This document shows positions 48,958 to 57,780 of a stretch of DNA of 64,000 bases, piece by piece. This DNA is from Nakamurella alba. GTDB lineage: Bacteria; Actinomycetota; Actinomycetes; Mycobacteriales; Nakamurellaceae. The stretch is taken from positions 1 through 64,000 of the forward strand of contig NZ_WLYK01000016.1 of NCBI RefSeq assembly GCF_009707545.1. The letters run 5' to 3'. Under the pieces are notes generated by a model. The model was given only the letters and a program-made list of their open reading frames with translations, ran no database searches and was not told the origin of the DNA. How positions within the stretch are numbered: the stretch's first letter is position 1; every line of letters starts with the position of its first letter. Position numbers and translations under genes: made by a program.

Positions 48958-50931
48958 ATGGTCCCGGGATCCACCAGCGCAGTCCCCCGCCCACCGGTGG
49001 TCGCGGTCAGCGACATCCGGCCGCCGGTCACCAACTACGGGGCGAATCCCGGTCCCACCAAACATCTCCGGGCGGTGGAGTCGATCGACCGGGTGCTCGT
49101 GCTGGGTGCCGCCGGTTTCCCGCCCGGCGTGCCGCCCACCGTGACCGGTCCGGCCCGGGTGGAGCCGGTGGGCACGAACGGTGACCACGGTCTGCTGCTC
49201 ACCGACGGCTCCGTGGTCACCGATCCCGTACCGCCGACCGCGGCGCCGGTGGCGTTCGGGGTCCGCTGGCGTCCCGGCGCCGCGCTGCAGGCGGAGATCC
49301 TGGGCGCCGACGGTGCGGTCATCGGCCGGGTCGTGGTGCTTCCGGATAGAAACCGTTGGCACGACGTCCGTCTGGTGGTCGCCCCGGCAGGGCACCGGGT
49401 CGCCGTGGTGGTGGACGGAGTGCACCGCACGCCGGCGTCGCTGTCCGGCACCGCGGGCGAAGGACTGCTGGTCACGGGCGTGCGGTGGTCCGGCGACGGA
49501 CATCTGGACCGCTGCGGCGTGCACACCGCACCGCTGCCCGACCACCGACTGCTCGCCACGGATCTGTTGCGCCCGCGCTCCGCCGCCGCACTGGGCGAAG
49601 CGGGCTGGGCGGTCGGCGCCGAGACCATCGACCGCGACTTCACCCGCTGGGCGGAGTTCGGTCGGTGGCTGGGCCCGCTCGGCGCGACCGGTGTGCGACT
49701 GCAGGCGGGCTGGGCACGCACCGAACCCGTTCCTGGGCAACGGGACTGGGCGTGGCTGGACGCGATCGTGCACGACGCCGTCGCCCAGGGGGTGCGGCCG
49801 TGGGTGCAGCTCTCCTACGGCAACCCGGCCGTCGAGGGCGGCGGCACCGCGGCGGTGAGCAGTCCGCTGCCGACCGGCCCGGCACTGGAGGCGTGGGACA
49901 GCTGGGTGGACGATCTGGTGCGCCGGTACGCGGACGTGGTCACCGACTGGGAGATCTGGAACGAGCCGGAGATCCAGCACCTGCCGCTCGAGGACTACCT
50001 GGCCTTCTTCGTCCGCACCGCCCGGGTGGTGCGGAGCGCCCAGCCCACCGCCCGCATCCACGCACCCGGCGCCGGCGGGGCCGACCTGTACACCCTGGAC
50101 CTCGTGCGGGCGCTGCACCGGGACGGGAACCTGGACCTGCTGGACGCCGTCAGCTACCACCACTACGCCCCGCTGCCCGAGGCCCGCTACCCGGCGATCG
50201 AGGCACTGCGAGCAGCGCTGCGCGTGACCGTTCCCGGTCGCGAGCTGCCGCTGGTGCAGGGCGAGAGCGGTGCGCCGTCCGCCCCTGGCTACGGGGCGAT
50301 GGCCGACATCCGCAGCCCGGGCATCGTCTGGGACGAGTGGACGCAGGCGGCCTGGAACCTGCGGCGCGCCATCGGCGACCGGGCCCGCGGCATCCGGACC
50401 TGCCACTTCGGTCTGTGCGACATGGTGTACACCGGTGCGGTGAACACCAAGGGGCTGCTGGCGGTGAACCCGGCCGACCGGTCGGTGGTGCGGGCGAAGG
50501 CGTCGTATTACGCGCTGCAGCACCTGTTCTCGCTGCTGGACCGGCGCTACCGACCCGCACCCGTCACCGTCGTCGCGCACCACGAGGCGCCGCCGCTGGT
50601 GGCCCACGCCTTCGACGGTCCGGCCGGGGCGCTGGTCGCGTGCTGGGCCGACGGGCAACCGGAGCCGCTGCCGCGCCGGGACCGGCCGTGCGACCTGGAG
50701 CTGTTCGGCGTGGTGTTCGAGGCGCCGGCCGCCGTCGATCCGGTGTCCGGCGCGATCCATCCGCTCCCGCCCGGCACCTGGAGTCGCACCGCCACCGGGA
50801 TCCGGCTCCACGACCTGCCGATCGGCACGATGCCGGTGCTGGTCGTCGAGTCCGCCGCGCTCGACGGGTCCGCGCCCGATGTGTCGGAACCCGGCAGCTC
50901 CGGCGCTGCTGCGGATGCCGGTGGTCGCTGA
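48958..50931 (+). CDS. Clan GH-A glycoside hydrolase (GH39/GH5-like), intracellular
   Basis: A 657-residue protein without signal peptide. An N-terminal beta-domain (about 1-205) precedes a TIM barrel (about 215-560) with the acid/base Glu in VTDWEIWNEPEIQHLPLEDY and the nucleophile Glu in ELPLVQGESGAPSAPG; these two Glu after strands 4 and 7 define clan GH-A. A C-terminal beta-domain follows. GAGGAG lies ten bases before the ATG at 48958. It probably acts on imported oligosaccharides. Its 3' end overlaps the enolase-superfamily gene in TGATG, so the two are coupled. Confidence 0.82.
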   Translation: MVPGSTSAVPRPPVVAVSDIRPPVTNYGANPGPTKHLRAVESIDRVLVLGAAGFPPGVPPTVTGPARVEPVGTNGDHGLLLTDGSVVTDPVPPTAAPVAFGVRWRPGAALQAEILGADGAVIGRVVVLPDRNRWHDVRLVVAPAGHRVAVVVDGVHRTPASLSGTAGEGLLVTGVRWSGDGHLDRCGVHTAPLPDHRLLATDLLRPRSAAALGEAGWAVGAETIDRDFTRWAEFGRWLGPLGATGVRLQAGWARTEPVPGQRDWAWLDAIVHDAVAQGVRPWVQLSYGNPAVEGGGTAAVSSPLPTGPALEAWDSWVDDLVRRYADVVTDWEIWNEPEIQHLPLEDYLAFFVRTARVVRSAQPTARIHAPGAGGADLYTLDLVRALHRDGNLDLLDAVSYHHYAPLPEARYPAIEALRAALRVTVPGRELPLVQGESGAPSAPGYGAMADIRSPGIVWDEWTQAAWNLRRAIGDRARGIRTCHFGLCDMVYTGAVNTKGLLAVNPADRSVVRAKASYYALQHLFSLLDRRYRPAPVTVVAHHEAPPLVAHAFDGPAGALVACWADGQPEPLPRRDRPCDLELFGVVFEAPAAVDPVSGAIHPLPPGTWSRTATGIRLHDLPIGTMPVLVVESAALDGSAPDVSEPGSSGAAADAGGR

Positions 50932-52100
50932 TGCCGGTGATCTCCGACGTCCGGCTGACGTCGGTCAACACCCCGCGGACGAACGGCGCGGTGTGCGGGC
51001 ACGTGATCGTCGAGCTGCTGACCGACCACGACCCCGACGCTCCGGTCGGGCTGGGCGAGATGTCCGACCTGCAGCACCTGCCGCGCTACCACCCGGACGT
51101 CGCCGACCTGCAGGGCACCCTGCGCGAGTTGCTCGTCGGCCGCGACAGTCTCGACCTCACGGCGCTCACCGCCCTGATGGAGCAGAACTTCCCGCAGGGC
51201 GGCTACGTCTACGACAAGAGCCGGGCCATCCGCTGCGGGGTCGACCTGGCGCTCTGGGATCTCAACGCGCGGTCGCTGGGTCTCCGGGTGTGCGACCTGC
51301 TGGGCGGGGCGGTGCGGGACGCCCTGCCGATCGCATACCCGGTCTTCCGGGCGCTGACCCCGGCGGACGTCGAGGCCAACCTGGCACAGGTGGACACGGT
51401 GATGGCGACCGGGCAGCGCACCTTCCGGGTGTACGCCGGGCGGGACCTTGCCCTGGATGAGCAGTTCCTGCGGGCCGTCCGGGACCGCCACGGTGACTCG
51501 ATCGTGCTGAAATCGCTGGACTTCTCGAACCTGCTCGGCTGGAAGCAGGCGTGCGCCTTCGTCGAGCGGGTGGCGGACCTGGGCATCGACCTGGTCGAGT
51601 CGCCGGCCCGGACCGACGACCTGGCCGGGCTCACACTGGCCGCGCAGCGGCTGCCGGTGCCGGTCAGCGAGCACGTGCACTCGTACCGACAGGCGTTGCA
51701 GCTGGCCGACTCCGGGGTCGACGTCTTCAACGTCAGCATCATCGCGATCGGTGGTATCACCCCGATCCGCACGGTGATCGCCATCGCCGAGGCGGCCGGC
51801 AAGGAGTGCCTGCTGGGCACCACCCAGGAGCTCTCCATCGGCACCGCCGCCGCGGCGCACGTCGGTGTGGCGATGCGGGCCATCACCCTGCCCAGTGATC
51901 CGGTCGGCCCCCTGCTCTACACCACCGACGTGGTGCGGCAACCGGTCTCGTTCGCCGGTGGACGGCTGTGGGTGCCGGACGGGCCGGGGCTCGGCATGGA
52001 GCTGGACCCGGAGCGACTCGCCGCCGCCGCCGGGCCACTCAGCTGGTCCGGTACCACTGCGACCGCCGTCGTCGATCGCCGGGCCGGGTCGACCGGATGA
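50931..52100 (+). CDS. Enolase-superfamily enzyme (mandelate racemase/muconate lactonizing type), probable sugar-acid dehydratase
   Basis: A 389-residue member of the MR/MLE group. The barrel metal ligands are visible as Asp in VLKSLDFSNLLGWKQ, Glu in DLVESPARTDDLAG and Glu in VPVSEHVHSYRQAL; the Lys in VLKSLD is the likely general base. The capping N-terminal domain spans about residues 1-125. In sugar loci such proteins dehydrate aldonic acids to 2-keto-3-deoxy acids. It is translationally coupled to the glycosidase upstream and to the next gene (ATGA). Confidence 0.85.
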   Translation: MPVISDVRLTSVNTPRTNGAVCGHVIVELLTDHDPDAPVGLGEMSDLQHLPRYHPDVADLQGTLRELLVGRDSLDLTALTALMEQNFPQGGYVYDKSRAIRCGVDLALWDLNARSLGLRVCDLLGGAVRDALPIAYPVFRALTPADVEANLAQVDTVMATGQRTFRVYAGRDLALDEQFLRAVRDRHGDSIVLKSLDFSNLLGWKQACAFVERVADLGIDLVESPARTDDLAGLTLAAQRLPVPVSEHVHSYRQALQLADSGVDVFNVSIIAIGGITPIRTVIAIAEAAGKECLLGTTQELSIGTAAAAHVGVAMRAITLPSDPVGPLLYTTDVVRQPVSFAGGRLWVPDGPGLGMELDPERLAAAAGPLSWSGTTATAVVDRRAGSTG

Positions 52101-53209
52101 CACCCGCCGTCCGGCAGGAGGTCTGGGCGCACCCGGTGTCGTTCGCGACGGACCCGGACCGCTGGGCGGGCGAGCTGGCATCCTGGGGCGCCACCGGGGT
52201 CCGGCTGGCGCACGTGTACCACTCCGGCCGCTGGCTGCTGTCCACCACCTCGCCCGGCCGCACGGTGGCGCTGCCGTCCGGCTCCTGGTGCCCCGACACC
52301 CCCGGTCCGTGGCCGGTGGTCGACCGGGACCTGCTGCCGCGGGCGGTCGAGGCGCTGCGCGCGGCCGGCCTGCACGTCATCGCCTGGACGGTCGGGCTGC
52401 ATTCCGGTGCGGCCGTCCGGCAGCGGCCGGAGTGGGCCGCACGCAACGCGTTCGGCGATCCGCTCGCGCACGCGCTGTGCCCGGCCCACCCCGGTGTGGT
52501 CGGGGCCGCGGCGGACCTGGTCGCCGCGATCGCCGCTCGCGAGGTGGACGGCATCGACCTCGAGGCCTTCGCCCACCTGGGCCACCGGCACGACGGCACC
52601 CACCACAAGGGCGAGGACCGGCTCCGCCCCGCGGACCGCTGGATGCTGTCGGTCTGCTTCTGCCGTTCCTGCGAGAGCGCCTACAGCGAGGTCGGTCTCG
52701 ATCCCTCCCAGGTGCAGGATCACATCGTGCGGGCGATCGGCCGACAGTTGGCCGCGCCGGCCGTCTCCGGGGACACGGCCGACGATCTCACCACGGCGCT
52801 CGGTACCGGGGTCCCCGCACTGCTGGCCGCTGTCCGAGCCGCAGCGGTGGAGTTGCTGCTGCGCCGGGTCGCCGGCGCGGCCGGCGGGACCCCCTTGACC
52901 TTGCGGGCCACCACCGACCGCTGGCACACCGGCGGCAAGACGCCGGGTGATCCGGCCGCCCTGTCCGCCCTGGTCGGCGGACTCACCATCAGCGACCTCA
53001 CCGGTGCGGGCACCCTCGCCGCCGAGTGGGCCGCCGTCCCGGCACCGGCCCGGGCGACCGCGGGCCTGGTGCCGGGCACCGGCCGACGTCCCGACGGGGC
53101 GGCGACCGCCTGGTACGCCTTCGATCTCGCCCCCGCGGGTGCCCTGGCCGAAGCACTCGCCGGTCAGCCACCGAGCAGCGGGCGGGCGGCCCCGGCGAAC
53201 CAGTCGTAG
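52097..53209 (+). CDS. TIM-barrel protein of unknown function with a CFCRSC motif
   Basis: A 370-residue protein that looks like a glycosidase-type barrel: GVRLAHVYHSGRWLLSTTSP, GLHVIAWTVGLHSGAAVRQR, EVDGIDLEAFAHLGHRHDGT. Downstream of the presumed catalytic strand is MLSVCFCRSCESAYSEVGLD, a Cys-rich loop similar to those seen in GH42- and YddW-like barrels, where it binds zinc. No family assignment is certain. Starts with ATGA overlap on the enolase-superfamily gene; its last 45 bases overlap the alpha-galactosidase-like gene on the other strand. Substrate presumably another glycoside of the same locus. Confidence 0.6.
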   Translation: MTPAVRQEVWAHPVSFATDPDRWAGELASWGATGVRLAHVYHSGRWLLSTTSPGRTVALPSGSWCPDTPGPWPVVDRDLLPRAVEALRAAGLHVIAWTVGLHSGAAVRQRPEWAARNAFGDPLAHALCPAHPGVVGAAADLVAAIAAREVDGIDLEAFAHLGHRHDGTHHKGEDRLRPADRWMLSVCFCRSCESAYSEVGLDPSQVQDHIVRAIGRQLAAPAVSGDTADDLTTALGTGVPALLAAVRAAAVELLLRRVAGAAGGTPLTLRATTDRWHTGGKTPGDPAALSALVGGLTISDLTGAGTLAAEWAAVPAPARATAGLVPGTGRRPDGAATAWYAFDLAPAGALAEALAGQPPSSGRAAPANQS

Positions 53210-54753
53210 CCGGCCGGTGCGTCGCCGAACGCCCACTCCGACGGCACCGCGGTGTCCGTCCAGTCCAGCGGCCGCGCCGGCGGCCGGGGGCCGGCGGCAG
53301 TCGCGAAGGCCGTGCGCAGGTCCGACTCCTGCTCCGCTGTCAGCGATCCCGGCGCCGCCGAGACGAAGAGTGCGGTGCCGCTGCGGGCGAGGAGGTCGAG
53401 CCACTGCCGGTTCTCGTGCCAGTCGATCCGGTCGGTGATGCCCACGCAGTCCGCGTCGGTGGCGAAGAACGTGCCGTGCTGCGGCATCCGGAAGGCCAGG
53501 GTGTTGACGCCCAGGGTGCGGGTGCGCGCCCAGTCCACCCCGCTGGTGTCGTCGCCGGTGCGCTGCAGGGCGAAGAGCCCGGCAGCCAGGTGACCGACGG
53601 TGTTGCAGCCCAGCACCAGCGCCGGCCCGGCGGCGCCCGCGATCGCCCGGTACAGGTCCCGCAGGATCTCCACGGTGGTCCGGGTGGGGTCGGCGAACCG
53701 CAGCTCCGGATCGACCGGGTCCCAGCCCATGTCCCGCCCCCAGCGGCCGGTGACGTCGACGGTGGTGAAGTCGTGCTTGATCAACCGGTAGCCCTGGTCC
53801 ACCAACCGGTGCACGTCCGCGGTGACCAGGTCGACGGTCTCCGGGACGCTGGGATCCGGAACCGTGCCGCCGGCCGTCTCCCGGAGCGTCGGCAGGTCCC
53901 CCGCGGATGCGGTGAGCAGTGGGCGGAACCAGATCCCCGGCCGCGCCCCGGCCGCCGCGATGTCCGTTGCCAGGGCGGACATGTCGGGGAACCGGTCGTT
54001 GCCCGACCGCCACGGGCCGCCGTTGAACCCGGGTGCCCACCCGGACTGCCAACCGTCGTCGACCACCATCCACGGCCGGTTCGGGTGGTCACCGGCCAGG
54101 TCCGCCAGCTGCCGGGCCTCCCCCAGGATCGCCGACGCCGAGCTGCGGCCGTAGGCGTGGTACCAGTTGTTCCCGCCGTACACCGGCTCCGGCGGCAGCA
54201 CCGGGTCGGCACACATCTGCCGGCACAGCTGCAATGCTGTGGGGAACGGGTCCGCTCCGGTCACCGAGACCAGCTCCGCCAGGGCCACCACCCGGTCCCC
54301 CGGCCGGAGCGCCGCGGCCCCGGCACGCACATCGAGCAGCAGGCCGATGCCGCCCGCGTCCACCGACCACGCGCACCAGGCACCCGGGCCGGTCCGGACA
54401 CCGATGCCCACGGTCGCCTCGTCGTGCTGCAGCAGGAAGTACCAGGGCAGCGGACGGTCCGCTGCGGGGCCACGCCACTCCAGATCGCCGTAGCCACGCT
54501 CCCAGTGGTCCCCGAGCACCCGCACGCCGGACGGGACCGGGACGGCCCAGCGCAGCCAGATCCTCGCGACGGCACCGTCCGACACCAGGGCGACGGAACC
54601 ACCGTCGTCGAGGGTGACGAGCGCATCACCGCAGCCCCATCCGTCGGGGGTGCGGATCGCGTCCTGCCACGGGCCGGACGGGTCGTGCTGGATCTGCACG
54701 ACGTCCGGTGCCCGCCGGACCGCGCCGGCGACCTCGTGCACCGATTCAGCCAC
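53164..54753 (-). CDS. Alpha-galactosidase-like glycosidase (clan GH-D, GH36/GH27-type)
   Basis: A 529-residue enzyme without signal peptide. The barrel part (about 195-460) shows PVYGGNNWYHAYGRSSASAI, RPWMVVDDGWQSGW, the nucleophile Asp in YRLIKHDFTTVDVTG and the acid/base Asp in FFATDADCVGITDR, the arrangement of clan GH-D. An N-terminal beta-sandwich domain precedes it. It may hydrolyse alpha-galactosides or a related alpha-linked sugar. GTG start overlaps the GH38 gene's 3' end by eight bases, so it is cotranscribed with it. Confidence 0.83.
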   Translation of the reverse strand: MAESVHEVAGAVRRAPDVVQIQHDPSGPWQDAIRTPDGWGCGDALVTLDDGGSVALVSDGAVARIWLRWAVPVPSGVRVLGDHWERGYGDLEWRGPAADRPLPWYFLLQHDEATVGIGVRTGPGAWCAWSVDAGGIGLLLDVRAGAAALRPGDRVVALAELVSVTGADPFPTALQLCRQMCADPVLPPEPVYGGNNWYHAYGRSSASAILGEARQLADLAGDHPNRPWMVVDDGWQSGWAPGFNGGPWRSGNDRFPDMSALATDIAAAGARPGIWFRPLLTASAGDLPTLRETAGGTVPDPSVPETVDLVTADVHRLVDQGYRLIKHDFTTVDVTGRWGRDMGWDPVDPELRFADPTRTTVEILRDLYRAIAGAAGPALVLGCNTVGHLAAGLFALQRTGDDTSGVDWARTRTLGVNTLAFRMPQHGTFFATDADCVGITDRIDWHENRQWLDLLARSGTALFVSAAPGSLTAEQESDLRTAFATAAGPRPPARPLDWTDTAVPSEWAFGDAPAGYDWFAGAARPLLGG

Positions 54754-57718
54754 GGGACCACCGCAGGGTCACGATCCGGAACGGCCGCAGGTCCAGCTCG
54801 ACCCGGTGCGGATCGACCGGCGCCGGGGCGTCGGTCAGTGGGCGTTCCAGCAGGTCGGTGTACCGCACACCGGTCACCGGGACATCAACGGTCACCACGG
54901 CCTTCTCCCGCCCGCCGCCGGCCGCGAACAGCCGCGCCACCAGGTCGCCGCTGCCGTCCTCCGCCATCTTGACGCTCTCCACCACCACGGCGTCGTTGTC
55001 CACGGCCAGCAGCGGCGCGACCGGCGCGGCGACCTCGCGCTCGGGCAGGTTGATCCGGTAGCCCTCCCGCACCGCGTCGAGCACGGTGGCGCCCGGCACC
55101 ACGGCGCAGCGCAGCCGGTGCCGCCCGAGATCGGTCTCCGGGTCCGGCCAGCGGGGTGCCCGCAGCAGCGAGAGCCGGACCGTCGTCGTGGTGCCGCCGT
55201 CCGGCCGGACGTCCCGGGTGACGTCGTGGCCGTAGGTGGAGTCGTTGACCACCGCCGCGCCGTACCCGGGCTCACCGACGTGCAGGAACCGGTGGGCGCA
55301 GATCTCGAACTTCGCCGCGTCCCAGGTGGTGTTGGTATGGGTGGGCCGGAGTACGTGGCCGAACTGCGTCTCGGCCGCGGACTCCGCGGCCCGGACATCC
55401 AGCGGGAAGGCGAGTTTGAGCAGCTTCTCCTGCTCCTGCCAGTCCGCGTCGACGGCCAGGTCGACGGTCGGTGATCCCGGCGTCAGCGAGATGGTGACGG
55501 TGAAGGTCGACGCGCCGTACGACCGCAGCACCTCGACACCGCCGTCCACGGGCCGGATCGTGGTGACGTCCCGGATGTCTCGCACGGTGTCGCGGTAGAA
55601 CTCGTCGATGTCCCAGGCGTCCCAGTCGTTGGGCAGGTCGGGGTGGATCTGCAGCAGCCCGCCCACCGACCCGGGAGCGATTGCCTCCCGGCCGGTCGGG
55701 GCGTCGACCACCGATGCCAGATGTCCCTCGCCGTCGACGACCACCCGGACGAGACCGTTGTCCAGCAGCCAGGTCCCGCCGTCCTGCTCGCAGCTGACCG
55801 GTGTGGCCTCCGCCGGCACGGCGGCGCCACCGGCCGGGATCCCGCGTCGGGCGTGCGGTGCCGCGTTGGCCACCGCCGCTCCGGGTGTGCCGCCGCAGCC
55901 CAGCACCTGCAGGGCGCCGGCGATGATCTGCTCCAGTTCCGCGGTCACCGCGGCGTGGTCGTCCCGGGCCTGCCGGTTCACCCAGGCGATCGAGGATCCG
56001 GGCAGAATGTCGTGGAACTGGTTGAGCAGCAGCGTCTTCCAGAGACGGTCCAGCCGGGCGGCCGGGTACTCCGCGCCGGCCCGGACGGTCGCCGTGGTGC
56101 ACCAGAGCTCGGCCTCCCGCAGCAGGTGTTCGTTGCGGCGGTTGCCCTGCTTGATCTTCGCCTGCGAGGTGTACGTACCGCGGTGGATCTCCAGGTACAG
56201 CTCCCCCCACCAGACCGGCGCGTCCGGGTACTCGGCCTGTGCGTCGGCGAAGAACTCGGCCGGTGTCCGGATCGACACCCGCGGGGAGCCCGCCAGGTCC
56301 GCCAGACGCGCTGCGCGGTCGAGCATCTCCCGGGTCGGCCCGCCGCCGCCGTCACCCCAGCCCATCGGTGCCAGCGCATGGGTGGCCCGGGCCCGGTCGG
56401 CGAAGTTGACCGCCGAGTGCCGCAGCTCGGCGGCGGACAGCTCGGAGTTGTAGGTGTCGACCGGCGGGAAGTGGGTGAACACCCGGGTCCCGTCGATCCC
56501 CTCCCACCAGAAGGTGTGGTGCGGGAACTTGTTGACGGTGTTCCAGGAGATCTTCTGGGTGAGGAACCAGCGCGACCCGGACAGGGCGATCAGCTGCGGG
56601 AGTGCCGCCGAGTAGCCGAAGGAGTCGGGCAGCCACACCTCCTGGGTGTCGATGCCGAACTCCCGCTCGAAGAACGTCTTGCCGTGCAGGAACTGCCGTG
56701 CCATGGCCTCCCCGCCGGGCATGTTGGTGTCGGACTCGACCCACATGCCGCCGACCGGGACGAACCGGCCGCCGGCGATCTTCTCCCGGACGCGCTCGAA
56801 CACCTCCGGCCGGTGCTCCTTGAGCCAGGCCAGCTGCTGCGCCTGCGACATCGCGAACACCAGCTCCGGCCGGTCGTCCATCAGCTGCACGACGTTGGAG
56901 CAGGTGCGGGCCACCTTGCGGACGGTCTCGCGGAGCGGCCAGAGCCATGCTGAGTCGATGTGCGCGTGGCCGACCGCGGTGATCCGGTGTGCGTCCGGAT
57001 CGGCGGTGGCCGCCAGTGCCGGCGCCAGCACCGCCCGGGCGGAGGCCGCAGTGCCGGGGATGTCGGCGAGGTCGATCCGGTCGAGCGCCTGCGAGATCGT
57101 CTGCCAGAGCCGGGGTCCGCGCGCATCGTCGGCCGGCAGCACCGCGGCCAGTTGACCGAGCACGTCCAGATCCGCGGCCAGCTCGCGGATCTGCTGGTCC
57201 ACGAGGACGAGGTCGGCGGCCACCAGCCGGTACATGGGCTCCCGCGACGCGGTGCGGACGTCGCCGACCAGGGTCGGTACCCGCATGCTGATGTCCGGGT
57301 TCGCGGCGGCCTCCACCAGGTAGGTCACCTCCGGACCCTCGACCGGGAGCCACTGGTTCCGCGGGTGCAGGCCCTTCACCGACGAGCCGTCCGGCCGGTA
57401 GGCCAGGCCCTCTGCGGAGAACCCGGGATGGTGGGTGCCGAAGCCGAGATCGACGTGGGACTCCACGATCCCGTCCCAGTCGTCGGGCACCCGCCCGGTG
57501 AGTGCGAACCAGGTGGTGGACCACGCCGGGCCCCAGGGCTCACCGACCTCCGCGTCCCGGTAGACGGCGGTCAGCGCCGTCCCGACCGGGACCGGCTCGC
57601 CGTCGACGTCCCAGCGCCGCACGGTGAGCGGGCTGCGGGCGGTGACGACGGCCGGCCGGATACGCTCGTCGAGCATCCGGTCGAGTCGGCGGTGGATCTC
57701 GTGCTGTCGGTCGTGCAT
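54746..57718 (-). CDS. GH38 alpha-mannosidase
   Basis: A 990-residue GH38 enzyme. After an N-terminal beta-domain (about 1-230) the catalytic domain shows the zinc motif VGHAHIDSAWLWPLRETVRK, WVESDTNMPGGEAMARQFLH and the nucleophile Asp in VWLPDSFGYSAALPQLIAL. The central three-helix bundle and long C-terminal beta-domain are present; size and order match bacterial cytosolic alpha-mannosidases. No signal peptide, so it trims imported oligosaccharides. It is flanked by other glycosidases on the same strand. Confidence 0.93.
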   Translation of the reverse strand: MHDRQHEIHRRLDRMLDERIRPAVVTARSPLTVRRWDVDGEPVPVGTALTAVYRDAEVGEPWGPAWSTTWFALTGRVPDDWDGIVESHVDLGFGTHHPGFSAEGLAYRPDGSSVKGLHPRNQWLPVEGPEVTYLVEAAANPDISMRVPTLVGDVRTASREPMYRLVAADLVLVDQQIRELAADLDVLGQLAAVLPADDARGPRLWQTISQALDRIDLADIPGTAASARAVLAPALAATADPDAHRITAVGHAHIDSAWLWPLRETVRKVARTCSNVVQLMDDRPELVFAMSQAQQLAWLKEHRPEVFERVREKIAGGRFVPVGGMWVESDTNMPGGEAMARQFLHGKTFFEREFGIDTQEVWLPDSFGYSAALPQLIALSGSRWFLTQKISWNTVNKFPHHTFWWEGIDGTRVFTHFPPVDTYNSELSAAELRHSAVNFADRARATHALAPMGWGDGGGGPTREMLDRAARLADLAGSPRVSIRTPAEFFADAQAEYPDAPVWWGELYLEIHRGTYTSQAKIKQGNRRNEHLLREAELWCTTATVRAGAEYPAARLDRLWKTLLLNQFHDILPGSSIAWVNRQARDDHAAVTAELEQIIAGALQVLGCGGTPGAAVANAAPHARRGIPAGGAAVPAEATPVSCEQDGGTWLLDNGLVRVVVDGEGHLASVVDAPTGREAIAPGSVGGLLQIHPDLPNDWDAWDIDEFYRDTVRDIRDVTTIRPVDGGVEVLRSYGASTFTVTISLTPGSPTVDLAVDADWQEQEKLLKLAFPLDVRAAESAAETQFGHVLRPTHTNTTWDAAKFEICAHRFLHVGEPGYGAAVVNDSTYGHDVTRDVRPDGGTTTTVRLSLLRAPRWPDPETDLGRHRLRCAVVPGATVLDAVREGYRINLPEREVAAPVAPLLAVDNDAVVVESVKMAEDGSGDLVARLFAAGGGREKAVVTVDVPVTGVRYTDLLERPLTDAPAPVDPHRVELDLRPFRIVTLRWSRG

Positions 57719-57780
57719 CGCTCTCTTCCGGTCGGTGGACCCGCCCGGCCGGGTCGGCCGGGCGGGTCCGGTGGGTCAGC

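Noticed and set aside
49356-52100. 914-codon frame as a single fused protein
   Set aside because: Only the part from 50931 is real (the enolase-superfamily gene); the earlier part is a shadow of the glycosidase gene in another frame.
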